Shown in pieces: positions 15,693-24,195 of a stretch of 33,537 nucleotides of DNA. The stretch is from Vibrio splendidus 12E03 (GTDB lineage Bacteria > Pseudomonadota > Gammaproteobacteria > Enterobacterales > Vibrionaceae): positions 1 to 33,537 of the forward strand of contig NZ_AJZD02000035.1 of NCBI RefSeq assembly GCF_000272105.2. The letters are read 5' to 3'. A model generated the notes under the pieces. The model saw only the letters and a program-made list of their open reading frames with translations. It had not been told where the DNA came from and did no database searches. How positions within the stretch are numbered: the first letter of the stretch is position 1; every line of letters starts with the position of its first letter. Made by a program: the position numbers and the translations under genes.

Positions 15693-16175
15693 TCAGCTGC
15701 CTTGTCCATCATCAACCACCTTTTCCATCACGTAATTGGTCAGCTTTACGCCACGCATTTCGACTTCCTGTTCATTTACTACCTTAAAGCCAAGGTGCTC
15801 ATAAAAAGGCCTTGCGGTAATACTTACTTCAGAGAAATATCTCGATACGCCACGAACTCGACCCACAGTGAAAACATGTTCCATCAACGCTTTCCCTACA
15901 CCCTTCCCTTGATATTCGTGGTGACAGAAAAAGTGATCAATCAAGCCGTTCGGTTGCAGGTCAGTATAGCCAACAACGCAGCCATCGAGCTCAGCTACAA
16001 AGGGTTGTAACCCATTCATACGCTTTTTCCATAATACAAAGTCAAAGCTACTGGGTGCCCAAGCTTCGACTTGCTGTTGAGAATAATCTCGAACATTCAC
16101 GTTACGTACGGTATGAAAGAAGATCTCCCACAGTGCTTTATCATCACTCGCTTGATAGTTTCGAATTCTAACCAC
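15693..16175 (-). CDS. GNAT N-acetyltransferase, YafP-like
   Basis: The 160-residue acetyltransferase begins at GTG 16175 with AAGGAG six bases upstream. The start IRNYQASDDKALWEIFFHTV and the motif HHEYQGKGVGKALMEHVF are typical of GNAT enzymes. The C-terminal pattern SITARPFYEHLGFKVVNEQE followed by LTNYVMEK matches the E. coli YafP subgroup. The acceptor substrate is not known. The gene stands between a short membrane-protein gene and a cupin gene on the same strand. Confidence 0.88.
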   Translation of the reverse strand: MVRIRNYQASDDKALWEIFFHTVRNVNVRDYSQQQVEAWAPSSFDFVLWKKRMNGLQPFVAELDGCVVGYTDLQPNGLIDHFFCHHEYQGKGVGKALMEHVFTVGRVRGVSRYFSEVSITARPFYEHLGFKVVNEQEVEMRGVKLTNYVMEKVVDDGQGS

Positions 16176-16302
16176 GACATACTCCTTTTTGCCTTAAGTT
16201 CTTTCAGAGGTGCAAATAGACAGCTGAATCAGCAGGCTCAAAAGTCCAAGCTCAACAGGCTCTGTAACCTGCACTCAACAACCTCAGCTTTAGAACAAGA
16301 TA

Positions 16303-16617
16303 TCAACGATAAAACACAGCCAACCAGATCGTCACCATGTCTTTATCCGTACCAATGACCTTGTGCTTTTCTCGTGCAGCGATGTTGATGTAATCCCCTT
16401 TTGATAAAGTAACAACGCGTCCATCTTCAAACTCGATGACACCTTTACCTTCAATCACCATCACCCATTCATTCTCATCTTGGTCATACCAACCCTCTTC
16501 TGGTGAGCTATGTCCATGCGACAATATTCTTTCGATTCGAACACCGTCGTTGGCAATCAGGTCATTGAATATTTCATTGGGTATTGACGAAGGAACATCA
16601 TTGTAAATGTTTGGCAT
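16303..16617 (-). CDS. Single-domain cupin protein
   Basis: This 104-residue protein starts at ATG 16617 behind AGGAG. It has one cupin fold: the first motif includes SHGHSSPEEGWYDQDENEWV and VIEGKG, and the second includes KGDYINIAAREKHKV. Candidate metal ligands are His in GHSSPEEGWYDQ, Glu in NEWV and His in EKHKV. The EGWYDQDENEWV pattern is common in cupins of the YhhW-unrelated short type found in vibrios. It could be a metal-dependent isomerase or dioxygenase, or a small-molecule sensor; the sequence does not decide. Confidence 0.85.
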   Translation of the reverse strand: MPNIYNDVPSSIPNEIFNDLIANDGVRIERILSHGHSSPEEGWYDQDENEWVMVIEGKGVIEFEDGRVVTLSKGDYINIAAREKHKVIGTDKDMVTIWLAVFYR

Positions 16618-16678
16618 CAAGCTCTCCTAGCTAGCATTGAATTGATTAACAACCTGGGCTTTAACTGCACTGTACAAC

Positions 16679-17182
16679 CTAAGCAGCAGCACTCTTTCTG
16701 AAATAAAAACGGTAATAGCCCACCAAGTTGCTGCAGATAAACAGCGCTTCCATCAGAACCGCTGTTGGCGAGCCAACTAAGTAATTATGAACCAGCCAAA
16801 AACTGGTTCCGATGATCATCAATTCTCTTAATCGACGGTCATCTTTATTGAAGGCAGCAAAGGTTTGAAACACGGAAGCAAAGCAACTCAATATGCTGGT
16901 CAACCCTGAGTAAGTCACTGCGGTTGCGACCACCGACATAGAACAGAACAAATATTTAAACTTAGACGAGGTAGAAAATACGCTCGTTAAATAGCGAACC
17001 GTGGCAATCGTCATTAAACTCGCCGCTGTCCATTGTTCGAGAAGGATAAAGTGACTCGAAATAAGAACGCCAGCAAAGAACAGACAAGTGACGATTTTCT
17101 TCCTTTCCTTGAATTGGAATGACAGAAGATCAAAACAAATGGCTATCGCGACTAATACTTGAGAAAGATAAAAGGCAGACAC
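16679..17182 (-). CDS. YgjV-family inner membrane protein
   Basis: The 167-residue protein begins at GTG 17182, with AAGGAA seven bases upstream. It has five or six hydrophobic helices and the conserved pair of motifs of the YgjV family: a first helix followed by FQFKERKKIVTCLFFAGVLI, and the C-terminal SFWLVHNYLVGSPTAVLMEA. In E. coli YgjV the equivalent stretch is WVIHNFWAGS. The family's function is unknown, although its repeat layout resembles small membrane transporters. It is upstream of the cupin gene by about 60 bases and may share its transcript. Confidence 0.83.
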   Translation of the reverse strand: MSAFYLSQVLVAIAICFDLLSFQFKERKKIVTCLFFAGVLISSHFILLEQWTAASLMTIATVRYLTSVFSTSSKFKYLFCSMSVVATAVTYSGLTSILSCFASVFQTFAAFNKDDRRLRELMIIGTSFWLVHNYLVGSPTAVLMEALFICSNLVGYYRFYFRKSAAA

Positions 17183-17283
17183 GGTGATTCCTTCAATAAT
17201 ACATTACGCCCTAGCCGCCTCTTTTAACTGTGAACAGTCGAATAAAACGTACTAGGCGGTTCCAACGATACAGGTCAAACAGC

Positions 17284-17334
17284 GATCTAAAACTTCTATA
17301 GAGACCTAAAGCTTCTATAGAGATCTAAAGCTTC
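17284..17334. repeat. 19-base tandem repeat at the 3' end of the PhzF gene
   Basis: Units GATCTAAAACTTCTATAGA (17284-17302) and GACCTAAAGCTTCTATAGA (17303-17321) are followed by a 13-base partial third unit (17322-17334). The third unit includes the stop and last codons of the PhzF-like gene. The copies differ at two positions. Confidence 0.8.
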
Positions 17335-18125
17335 AACACGCCACTAATCACAGTGGTCGCAGAACCGATTAACTTTATTCGCCCATTAGCTAAGAGCTCT
17401 GTCGACATATAACCACCACGACGAGACGCCTGATAAACACTGAAACTGCTTTTTTTGAGCTTTTCTGCCCAGTGCTGCGTCAATGCGCAATGCGCCGAAC
17501 CAGTCACAGGATCTTCATTAACCCCAACCCAGGGTGCAAAGTAACGAGAAACAAAATCAAGTTCCGTATTTGCTGCCAATGCTGTGACCACAACACCGCG
17601 ACCTTGAATGCCTTTTAACGCATCAAAATTTGGTGAAAGCTCCAATAATACTTGTTCGTTGGATACTTCGATTAACTGCTTAGAGTCAAATTCTTGGAAT
17701 GATACGACTTGATGCGGCTCTAAACCTAGATGTTCAAGCAGCGTGAGGTTGGGTTCAGAATCTAATGGCAGTTCGGAGCTAGGAAAATCAAGCTCGATAG
17801 ACGATTCACAAACGGCGGCAGATAATTCCCCAGATAAGGTGTTAAACACGACCTTATCACCTGTCTCAAGCAGTCCTTGTTCTTTCATCACATGAACCGT
17901 TGCCAGTGTGCCATGTCCACACAGCTTCACTTCGACTTCGGGAGTAAACCATTTAAGCGTCATAGTGTTAAGCGCGAGAAAAGCCGTTTCAGATACCGCC
18001 ATCTCTTCAGCGATTGAAAACATTAACGACTCATCCAACGGCTCTTTGGAGATACAAACCCCGGCAGGGTTCCCTTTAAACGCTTGAGTTGTAAACGAAT
18101 CTACTTGATATATCTCTAAATCCAC
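17325..18125 (-). CDS. PhzF-family isomerase-like protein
   Basis: I chose the GTG start at 18125, five bases after AGGAG, giving 266 residues, the normal family length; a longer frame to 18182 adds an unlikely tail. PhzF motifs are complete: GNPAGV near residue 18, the catalytic Glu46 in AVSETAFL, LCGHGTLATVHV and the second-half GSAHCALTQHW. The fold is a two-domain diaminopimelate-epimerase-like barrel. Members isomerise small hydroxy or amino acids; only a few make phenazines, and no phenazine genes are nearby. The substrate is unknown. A 19-base repeat overlaps the 3' end. Confidence 0.9.
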   Translation of the reverse strand: MDLEIYQVDSFTTQAFKGNPAGVCISKEPLDESLMFSIAEEMAVSETAFLALNTMTLKWFTPEVEVKLCGHGTLATVHVMKEQGLLETGDKVVFNTLSGELSAAVCESSIELDFPSSELPLDSEPNLTLLEHLGLEPHQVVSFQEFDSKQLIEVSNEQVLLELSPNFDALKGIQGRGVVVTALAANTELDFVSRYFAPWVGVNEDPVTGSAHCALTQHWAEKLKKSSFSVYQASRRGGYMSTELLANGRIKLIGSATTVISGVLKL

Positions 18126-18481
18126 AATGGCTCCTAAATGCACAACATTTCCCAAACCGGCAATCATGGCTCGTTGGGACATAACCTAGATATTGCTGCC
18201 CACAATAAGCACAATCACCTTGTGCTACAAGTCTTTAGAAACAAATTTATAGATACTTAATCAGAAACAAAAGAAATGACAAACAAAGAGTTATGCAAAG
18301 AATTCGTGGATTAAGCAGAAGGTTTATAATCGAGCAGATAAAAGATAAAACGTATCAGCCTGGCAGGAAACAAGCTCACATTCGTGGCACACCGACACCA
18401 TATCGAGCTACGAACGTAAGCTTACCAAGTAATTATAATTCAATATAATCTACTGGCGGACTAGAGCAGATTTCACAATAG
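18126..18481. other. Intergenic region between the PhzF-like and LysE-like genes
   Basis: This 356-base AT-rich region holds the promoter side of the PhzF-like gene. I see a perfect inverted repeat AGCACAA/TTGTGCT around TCACC at 18208-18226, about 85-100 bases upstream of the PhzF start, with no T-run. I see no convincing gene or terminator for the LysE-like gene. Confidence 0.5.
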
Positions 18482-19099
18482 TCAAGCCAAGTAGCCCCGC
18501 ATGACTCCTGTCACTTTATCAATATAGTAAGCAACACGTGTAAACTCTGGACGCACTTTAGGTGCAGATAACAGGAAGATGATCGCCGCATCCCATACAA
18601 ATACAACCACCGTCATCCAAATACCTAGACCTAACTTAAACATGAAGCCAACGTCATTGTTCAGTACAACAGTAAATAAGCTCAAATAGAACAAAAGGTT
18701 TTTAGGGTTAAGGATGCCCGATAGAAAACCGGTGAGGAATTCTTTAAGAAAAGTGGTTTGATTGGAGGCACCTTCTTCGTCAACATCGAAATTACTGTAA
18801 TTGCATTTTTCCGCTCTTATCGCTTGTACAGCAAGATAAACAAGAAACACACCACCAATGATCTTGAGTGCAATCATAATAGAAACGGATGCCGCTAGAA
18901 TCGAGCCAACACCAACCAAGCACAAAGCAATATAAACCGCATTCGCACTGGCAATACCGAATGCAACGCCTAGGGATTTTTTTCCCTTATTTCGAACAGC
19001 ACTCTTCACCACAATCACAAAGTCTGGTCCGGGGCTCAACAACGCCAAAAAATGAGCAATCGCCACGGTAACAAAAATCCCAACTAAACCTGCATCCAT
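18482..19099 (-). CDS. LysE/RhtB-family amino-acid exporter
   Basis: The 205-residue inner-membrane protein has about six helices and the family motif SPGPDFVIVVKSAVRNKGKK near residues 22-41. After a central charged loop it continues with the second conserved stretch FLTGFLSGILNPKNLLFYL. RhtB/LysE proteins export amino acids or homoserine-type compounds by proton exchange; the substrate is not determined by sequence. The ATG at 19099 has an AAGGA site at slightly long spacing. The promoter region carries two 9-base direct repeats, which may be a regulator site. Confidence 0.92.
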   Translation of the reverse strand: MDAGLVGIFVTVAIAHFLALLSPGPDFVIVVKSAVRNKGKKSLGVAFGIASANAVYIALCLVGVGSILAASVSIMIALKIIGGVFLVYLAVQAIRAEKCNYSNFDVDEEGASNQTTFLKEFLTGFLSGILNPKNLLFYLSLFTVVLNNDVGFMFKLGLGIWMTVVVFVWDAAIIFLLSAPKVRPEFTRVAYYIDKVTGVMRGYLA

Positions 19100-19461
19100 A
19101 AATCAACGTCCTTATTTTGAAATTTAATGCATTATTATCGCATAATTAACTTGCGGTTGGTTTTTTGGTTCATAATTAATGCTTCGATACTAAGAGAATC
19201 AGACGGACAACACGTTTTCATAAGCCTCGTTAGGTAAAGACGCTCTAATAACCGACTTTCCAACATTTAGTTTAGATAGTTAATCCATTATTTTGCCTAG
19301 CGATCTCATAACCCAGACTCATTTCCCTTCTATTTTGGTAATTAAAAGTCGGTGTTCGCATGCATTGCATTAGGTTGTACTAAAATAAGAGTCGTAAATT
19401 TGAATCAGGTTGCAGATTTTGGGCTACGATTTAGTTATCACGTACGAAAGGGAATCCGTCA
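19100..19461. other. Divergent promoter region between the LysE-like and NspS-like genes
   Basis: This 362-base AT-rich region lies between divergent starts. Apart from the direct repeats at 19141-19179 I see no RNA gene, coding frame or strong terminator in it. Confidence 0.6.
19141..19179. promoter_or_regulatory. Phased direct repeats in the LysE-like promoter
   Basis: CATAATTAA occurs at 19141-19149 and again at 19171-19179, exactly 30 bases (about three helical turns) apart and 42-80 bases upstream of the exporter start. This phasing suits a multimeric regulator such as an LRP- or LysR-type protein, but the identity is only a guess. Confidence 0.35.
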
Positions 19462-20493
19462 GTGAAAGCGTTTTGCGTATCAATACTTGCGTCAACATCC
19501 TTTTTGGCTAGCCCTGTATTTGGCCAGCAGCATGATATTTATCTCTACAATTGGGATGAATTTTTATCTGACAGCGTCGTTACCCAGTTGAGTGATACCT
19601 ACGGCATCTCACTAAAGCAACAATTCTTCTCTGATGAGTCAATAAGGGATGAGGTTCTATTAAGCGAGCGTCGAGGCGCTTTTGAACTGGTCATCATCGA
19701 AAGCGTAAAACTTAAGGCATTAGCCAAACAAAACCTGTTCCATAACCTAAGTGACTTACAACAATCCATTGAAAGCAATTTTGATCCCAGGTGGGCAGAT
19801 GGATGCGGTGAATATGGTATTCCTTACGCTTGGGGAACATCCGGTATCCTATATCGCAGTGATAGAATCTCCGCCCCAGAATCTTGGATGGCGATTCTTG
19901 AACCCGACTCTAAAGTCAGTGGCCGTATAAGTATGTACTACGACCCCACCGACTTGGTGAGCACGGCGTTATTGGTCAATCGATTTAACCCATTTACTAA
20001 TAATGAGCAAGAACTTCGTGTTGCGTACAAAACGCTACAACTGCAAAAACCACATCTTGAAAGCAATGAGTATGTCATCGACCACATCCACCAGCTTGAG
20101 CGCTTAGCCAATATCGACCTCGCCTACGGATACTCAGGTGACAGCTATGTGCTTAATGATGCCGAACCTGAGGCATCTTGGGCCTACACAGTGCCTCTAG
20201 AAGGAACAACCTTATGGTTAGAGTGTATGGCTGCAATTAACAACGGAGAGCGATCTCCACAGGCAACCACGATTCTCGCCTTCTTATCGCAACCCGAAAT
20301 CGCCGCTCAAAACGCAATGGATTCATGGTTTGCAACGCCAAGTTCAAAAGCAAAAGCACTCACTTCTCAGGAGTATCAAAACGATCCCGAGCTTTTCCCG
20401 AATAAAGAAGTATTAGATCGCAGCTACCTTTATCAGCCGTTAGAACCGAGTAGCATTCAAATTCGCAATCGTATTGTCGACAGTTTGAGATAA
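19462..20493 (+). CDS. NspS/PotD-like periplasmic solute-binding protein
   Basis: The 343-residue precursor begins at GTG 19462 after a GGGAA site and has a signal peptide ending near PVFG. The mature protein starts DIYLYNWDEFLSDSVVTQLS, the PotD/PotF polyamine-binding pattern. Further matches are AYGYSGDSYVL (like GWAGD in PotF) and AMDSWFATPSS near the end. No permease or ATPase genes are present, so it is not part of a transporter. Instead it lies three bases upstream of an MbaA-like GGDEF-EAL gene, the arrangement of NspS-MbaA in V. cholerae, where NspS senses norspermidine and spermidine. A polyamine ligand is therefore inferred, not shown. Confidence 0.87.
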   Translation: MKAFCVSILASTSFLASPVFGQQHDIYLYNWDEFLSDSVVTQLSDTYGISLKQQFFSDESIRDEVLLSERRGAFELVIIESVKLKALAKQNLFHNLSDLQQSIESNFDPRWADGCGEYGIPYAWGTSGILYRSDRISAPESWMAILEPDSKVSGRISMYYDPTDLVSTALLVNRFNPFTNNEQELRVAYKTLQLQKPHLESNEYVIDHIHQLERLANIDLAYGYSGDSYVLNDAEPEASWAYTVPLEGTTLWLECMAAINNGERSPQATTILAFLSQPEIAAQNAMDSWFATPSSKAKALTSQEYQNDPELFPNKEVLDRSYLYQPLEPSSIQIRNRIVDSLR

Positions 20494-20496
20494 CTC

Positions 20497-22929
20497 ATGC
20501 CAGTATTGAAGAAGCTCTATTTTGTACTTTTACCAACGCTGACATTTGTGCTCCTGATAGCAGGAATCGTGATGTACAACTTCGCATCAAATCATGCTAA
20601 GCACATGTATTTGGACAAGGTGCAATCTGATGTGAACACCGCTTTAGTCGCGGCGGAATACGAGCAGCTCGGCTTGTCCTTACTAGTTAAAGATATCGGT
20701 TCTTCGTTGCAGTTCCTCCGCTACATTCAAAATCCTGGCGACTACACGACTCTATCGCTATTGGAAAAACGAGTACTCCGAGTATTAAGCCAGAATCACG
20801 TCAATCATTTTGGGCAACGCAATGTTTATATCGTGGACCCTAAGTTCAAATTAACGCTTTCGACTCTCAGAGCCGATCCTTTCGAGGGGCTAAAAATCCC
20901 TGACAAGATTTATGAAAGAGTCTTCGACATATACACCTCGTTAATCAGCAAGAAGGAACTCTCCTACGAAGGCTTCTCTTATGTCTCGATTAGTGGCGAG
21001 CTAAGATATTCGTATGTTGCGGCTATTGACCCTTACCTCCTTCCTCAAGATAAACGTGCAAGTAGCAGTTTAAATCGCTACATTTTGATTGCTGACGGAC
21101 CTCTGATACAACTCTCTAGCTTATTAATCAAATACAATGACGATGACAATATTCAGTTCTTAATCGAGCCATCCTCAGATGCTGCCAACATCGCAAATAC
21201 CCAATTCGTTATCAAATCAATTGAGCAAACCCAAGATAATATCAATGTGCAGATGACCAGCCGACATCTCATCGCGCAAGTAAATATTCGAGAACAAAAG
21301 TTCAACCATGAGAAAGCCATCATCGCTAAACAAACCTTGTTAGGTGGCTTTGGCACTCTCTTTACGATCATGTTGATCGTGCATTTAGTGGTGCGTTACC
21401 AACTTGTGCGCCCGCTTAAAGACTTACTGCAAGAGATATCGATCGGCGGGCTCAAGCTTAGGTATTTCAAGCGTTCATCGGGGCAAAGTGAAATTGATGG
21501 TTTAAAGAACGCGTACATAGACTCGCTAACAGAATTGAAGTTCGAAGCCGAATTCGACCAACTCACCAAGCTAGCCAATCGACGCTCATTCATCCGACAC
21601 CTTGATGTACGCCTCAAGAGTTCAATGAACCCACACTGCTATGTGGTTTGTTGGGACATCATCGACTTCCGTAAAATCAACGATCTCTACGGTGCAAAAG
21701 TTGGTGATAATGTACTAATAAGCTTAACTAGGGTGCTTAGAGAAACTCTACAAAACCAACAGTCATCTTCCGGTTTCAGTTGCAATGACTACTCCATAGC
21801 AAGGCTTGGGGGGAATCAGTTTATTGCCATTTTAGAAATGGATAAAAGCCAAGTGATAAACGAAGAAATAGAGAACATCAATAATACGCTGACTAGCACT
21901 ACGTTCCTTGATTACTATGGGTTTAGGTTATCACTCGCAACAGGTGTTTTACCGCTCGACACACCAAAGTTTGAAGAAATTTGGCACCGATGTATTGATG
22001 AGATGCTGCTCCGTGCAAAATCTCACAATGATGGAGAAAGCCGTATTGTTTATGGCGAGGAGTTATTACACACGTTAGAGAGACACGACATTATAGAAAA
22101 AAGGCTTTTAGAGTGCTGTGACAGTGATAACTTTGAACTTCGCTTTATGCCTATTTTCAACGCTAAAACACTTCAGGTAGATGGCGCTGAGTGTTTGATT
22201 CGTTGCCCTGCTTTATTTGACATAAACGCGGGTCCAGACGAATTCATACCTGCAGCAGAGAAAAGCAACCTCATATCCAAACTCGATATGTGGGTTATTA
22301 GCACCGCTATCAAGAGCTATAAAGAGCTCTCAGAAATCCACAAGTACAAAGGTACCTTATCCATTAACATTTCAGCAATGGAGCTATACAACCGCAATTT
22401 TGCCGACAATATTCGTAAGGTTATCGAACGGTACCAAGTACCTCCTAGCAACATTATTATCGAGATAACTGAGACCAGTTACGTGAAAAGTACCAAGCTT
22501 ACGGTACAGACTATCGAGAGAATCAGAAGCCTAGGCTTAAAGGTTTCACTTGATGACTTTGGTACTGGATACACAGCCTTCAACCAGCTACTCCACTACC
22601 CTGTGGATGAGCTAAAAATTGATAAGAGCTTTATCGATAACATGGTAGACGGCAAAGCCGACCGTAAGATGGTCGAATCTATGGTTAACTTAGGCCACTC
22701 TTGTGACACGCGAATCGTCGCAGAAGGTGTCGAGTCCATAGAACAGTATCATTACCTTAAAAAAGCGAACTGTGACCTAATACAAGGCTACTTCTTTAGC
22801 CAACCACTCACTTATCTGGAATTCATCGAGTTTGTGCGAGACCATAATCCGCAAGCAATTTTAAACCCGCAGTCTGTTACCAGTTCGAGATCTAACGAGC
22901 GAATCGTTGCTCTCACTCAAAAGCAGTAA
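20497..22929 (+). CDS. MbaA-like membrane GGDEF-EAL protein, predicted c-di-GMP phosphodiesterase
   Basis: The 810-residue protein has a helix at 7-29, a periplasmic sensor of about 250 residues, a second helix near 281-303, then GGDEF and EAL domains. The GGDEF motif is GGNQF (438-442), so both residues needed for diguanylate cyclase activity are lost. The EAL domain keeps its catalytic set: Glu565 (in ECL), Asn624, Glu656, Asp686-Asp687 in DDFGTGY, Lys707, Glu743 and Gln764. It should therefore degrade c-di-GMP in response to the periplasmic binding protein encoded just upstream. V. cholerae MbaA keeps a usable SGDEF and is bifunctional, so this one seems to have lost half of that activity. 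Confidence 0.9.
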   Translation: MPVLKKLYFVLLPTLTFVLLIAGIVMYNFASNHAKHMYLDKVQSDVNTALVAAEYEQLGLSLLVKDIGSSLQFLRYIQNPGDYTTLSLLEKRVLRVLSQNHVNHFGQRNVYIVDPKFKLTLSTLRADPFEGLKIPDKIYERVFDIYTSLISKKELSYEGFSYVSISGELRYSYVAAIDPYLLPQDKRASSSLNRYILIADGPLIQLSSLLIKYNDDDNIQFLIEPSSDAANIANTQFVIKSIEQTQDNINVQMTSRHLIAQVNIREQKFNHEKAIIAKQTLLGGFGTLFTIMLIVHLVVRYQLVRPLKDLLQEISIGGLKLRYFKRSSGQSEIDGLKNAYIDSLTELKFEAEFDQLTKLANRRSFIRHLDVRLKSSMNPHCYVVCWDIIDFRKINDLYGAKVGDNVLISLTRVLRETLQNQQSSSGFSCNDYSIARLGGNQFIAILEMDKSQVINEEIENINNTLTSTTFLDYYGFRLSLATGVLPLDTPKFEEIWHRCIDEMLLRAKSHNDGESRIVYGEELLHTLERHDIIEKRLLECCDSDNFELRFMPIFNAKTLQVDGAECLIRCPALFDINAGPDEFIPAAEKSNLISKLDMWVISTAIKSYKELSEIHKYKGTLSINISAMELYNRNFADNIRKVIERYQVPPSNIIIEITETSYVKSTKLTVQTIERIRSLGLKVSLDDFGTGYTAFNQLLHYPVDELKIDKSFIDNMVDGKADRKMVESMVNLGHSCDTRIVAEGVESIEQYHYLKKANCDLIQGYFFSQPLTYLEFIEFVRDHNPQAILNPQSVTSSRSNERIVALTQKQ

Positions 22930-22952
22930 CCTTAAACCTTAAACCTAAACCT
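22929..22952. repeat. Short heptamer tandem repeat after the GGDEF-EAL gene
   Basis: ACCTTAA, ACCTTAA, ACCTAA and ACCT follow one another directly after the stop codon. It is a small low-complexity tract, probably from replication slippage. Confidence 0.6.
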
Positions 22953-23160
22953 CAAGGCCTCCCTTCCTATCCAAGCGTTGCAATCCACTATAGCTATAAC
23001 TAGTAGTAGAACTATCTTCATCAGTGCAGGAGCTCTGCGTTGGCTACACATTGAATGAGGAGGCAAATAAAGGATGGCAAAGGCCATGATAGTGAAGTGG
23101 GAGAATGGCGAGCAAAAAGCAAACAAAACCTGACGATTTAACTTATCGCTAATGCGGAGA

Positions 23161-24186
23161 TTAGCTCTGCATTGTCGTTAATAGCTCCATCATATCTTTA
23201 GAGCTGATATTCTTCTTATGCCTGACTACAGCGTCAATCATCAATTCTAAATTGCCCGCCGAGATATAGTCCTTGAGCACGTCATTGAACTTTTCCTGTA
23301 TCTCATCACTTGTGTACAAGTGCTCAGGAATGAAGAATAGAAATTGGCTGCCACTACTACGAAACGAGATAGTACTTTCCGGAACCTTTGCCGTCAGAGA
23401 CTTAGCGGCTGAACTCACCACCAAGTCTCCATATTCAAGCCCATACTTTTGGTTTATCTCACTGAGATTTCTGATTCGTACAAAGTAAAGGTCGAAGTTA
23501 CCGTTTGTAGGATAGCTGTTCTTAACAAATTTCATTAACGATACTCGATTACGAAAGCCTGTAATGAAGTCGGTAGAATAAAGTTTTCGTTTGATGGAAA
23601 AATCGAGATAGAAAATGATGCCTGTCATCAACAAAATCAAAACAAGAAAGGCGCTGCTGATTTGGTGAACAACAACAAATTTGCCTACTATGGACGTATT
23701 TTCTTCAATAACTGGGCTTTGTAATCGAAACTTTTCGTTAATGAATTCGACCAAAGTGGTGTAGCAAATATCAACTTTCTTCTGCAGCGATTCTTTAGGT
23801 AATTGCCCTGTACTGACCAACTTGATTGACGATTCTAGCGACTTAAACTTTTCAAACTCTGCGGTAAAGTAAGGCTTAAAGTTTGCTGAGCGAATAAAAT
23901 TGGACGATTCAGTGCTGTTGATCAGAATATCAAAGCGACTCCATGTAATGTCATAAGCCAACCAAAGTTCATCATAATCAATCTTCTTTGCGTGGCTAAC
24001 CATCAAGAAGTTTGCATACTCTTTGACAAGTTGAAAAACAAACCATGTGGCCTCATTTTGGCGATTAGAAAAGCTCTTGTTGATGTCATTAATTCGAGTA
24101 ACGCTGTAGATATTGACGGATAGAACAACCACGGCCAAAGACAAAACAACGACTTTGATTGCAGCCATAGACAACAGCTTCTTCAT
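23161..24186 (-). CDS. Membrane protein with a degenerate GGDEF domain
   Basis: The 341-residue protein has helices at about 8-28 and 175-196 around a helical periplasmic domain of about 145 residues, then one cytoplasmic GGDEF-like domain. The signature is SGSQF (278-282), and the usual metal Asp of the DxDxFKxxND segment is replaced (VRIRNLSEINQKYG). Catalysis of c-di-GMP is therefore not expected; it may bind GTP or c-di-GMP or act through partners. It starts 9 bases after the upstream gene, so the two form an operon. It converges on the GGDEF-EAL gene, whose own motif also ends in QF. Confidence 0.85.
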   Translation of the reverse strand: MKKLLSMAAIKVVVLSLAVVVLSVNIYSVTRINDINKSFSNRQNEATWFVFQLVKEYANFLMVSHAKKIDYDELWLAYDITWSRFDILINSTESSNFIRSANFKPYFTAEFEKFKSLESSIKLVSTGQLPKESLQKKVDICYTTLVEFINEKFRLQSPVIEENTSIVGKFVVVHQISSAFLVLILLMTGIIFYLDFSIKRKLYSTDFITGFRNRVSLMKFVKNSYPTNGNFDLYFVRIRNLSEINQKYGLEYGDLVVSSAAKSLTAKVPESTISFRSSGSQFLFFIPEHLYTSDEIQEKFNDVLKDYISAGNLELMIDAVVRHKKNISSKDMMELLTTMQS

Positions 24187-24195
24187 AATTAGCCT

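Noticed and set aside
17325..18182. Longer PhzF-like start at 18182
   Set aside because: The GTG at 18125 has an AGGAG site at ideal spacing and gives the standard family N terminus; the extra residues look non-coding.
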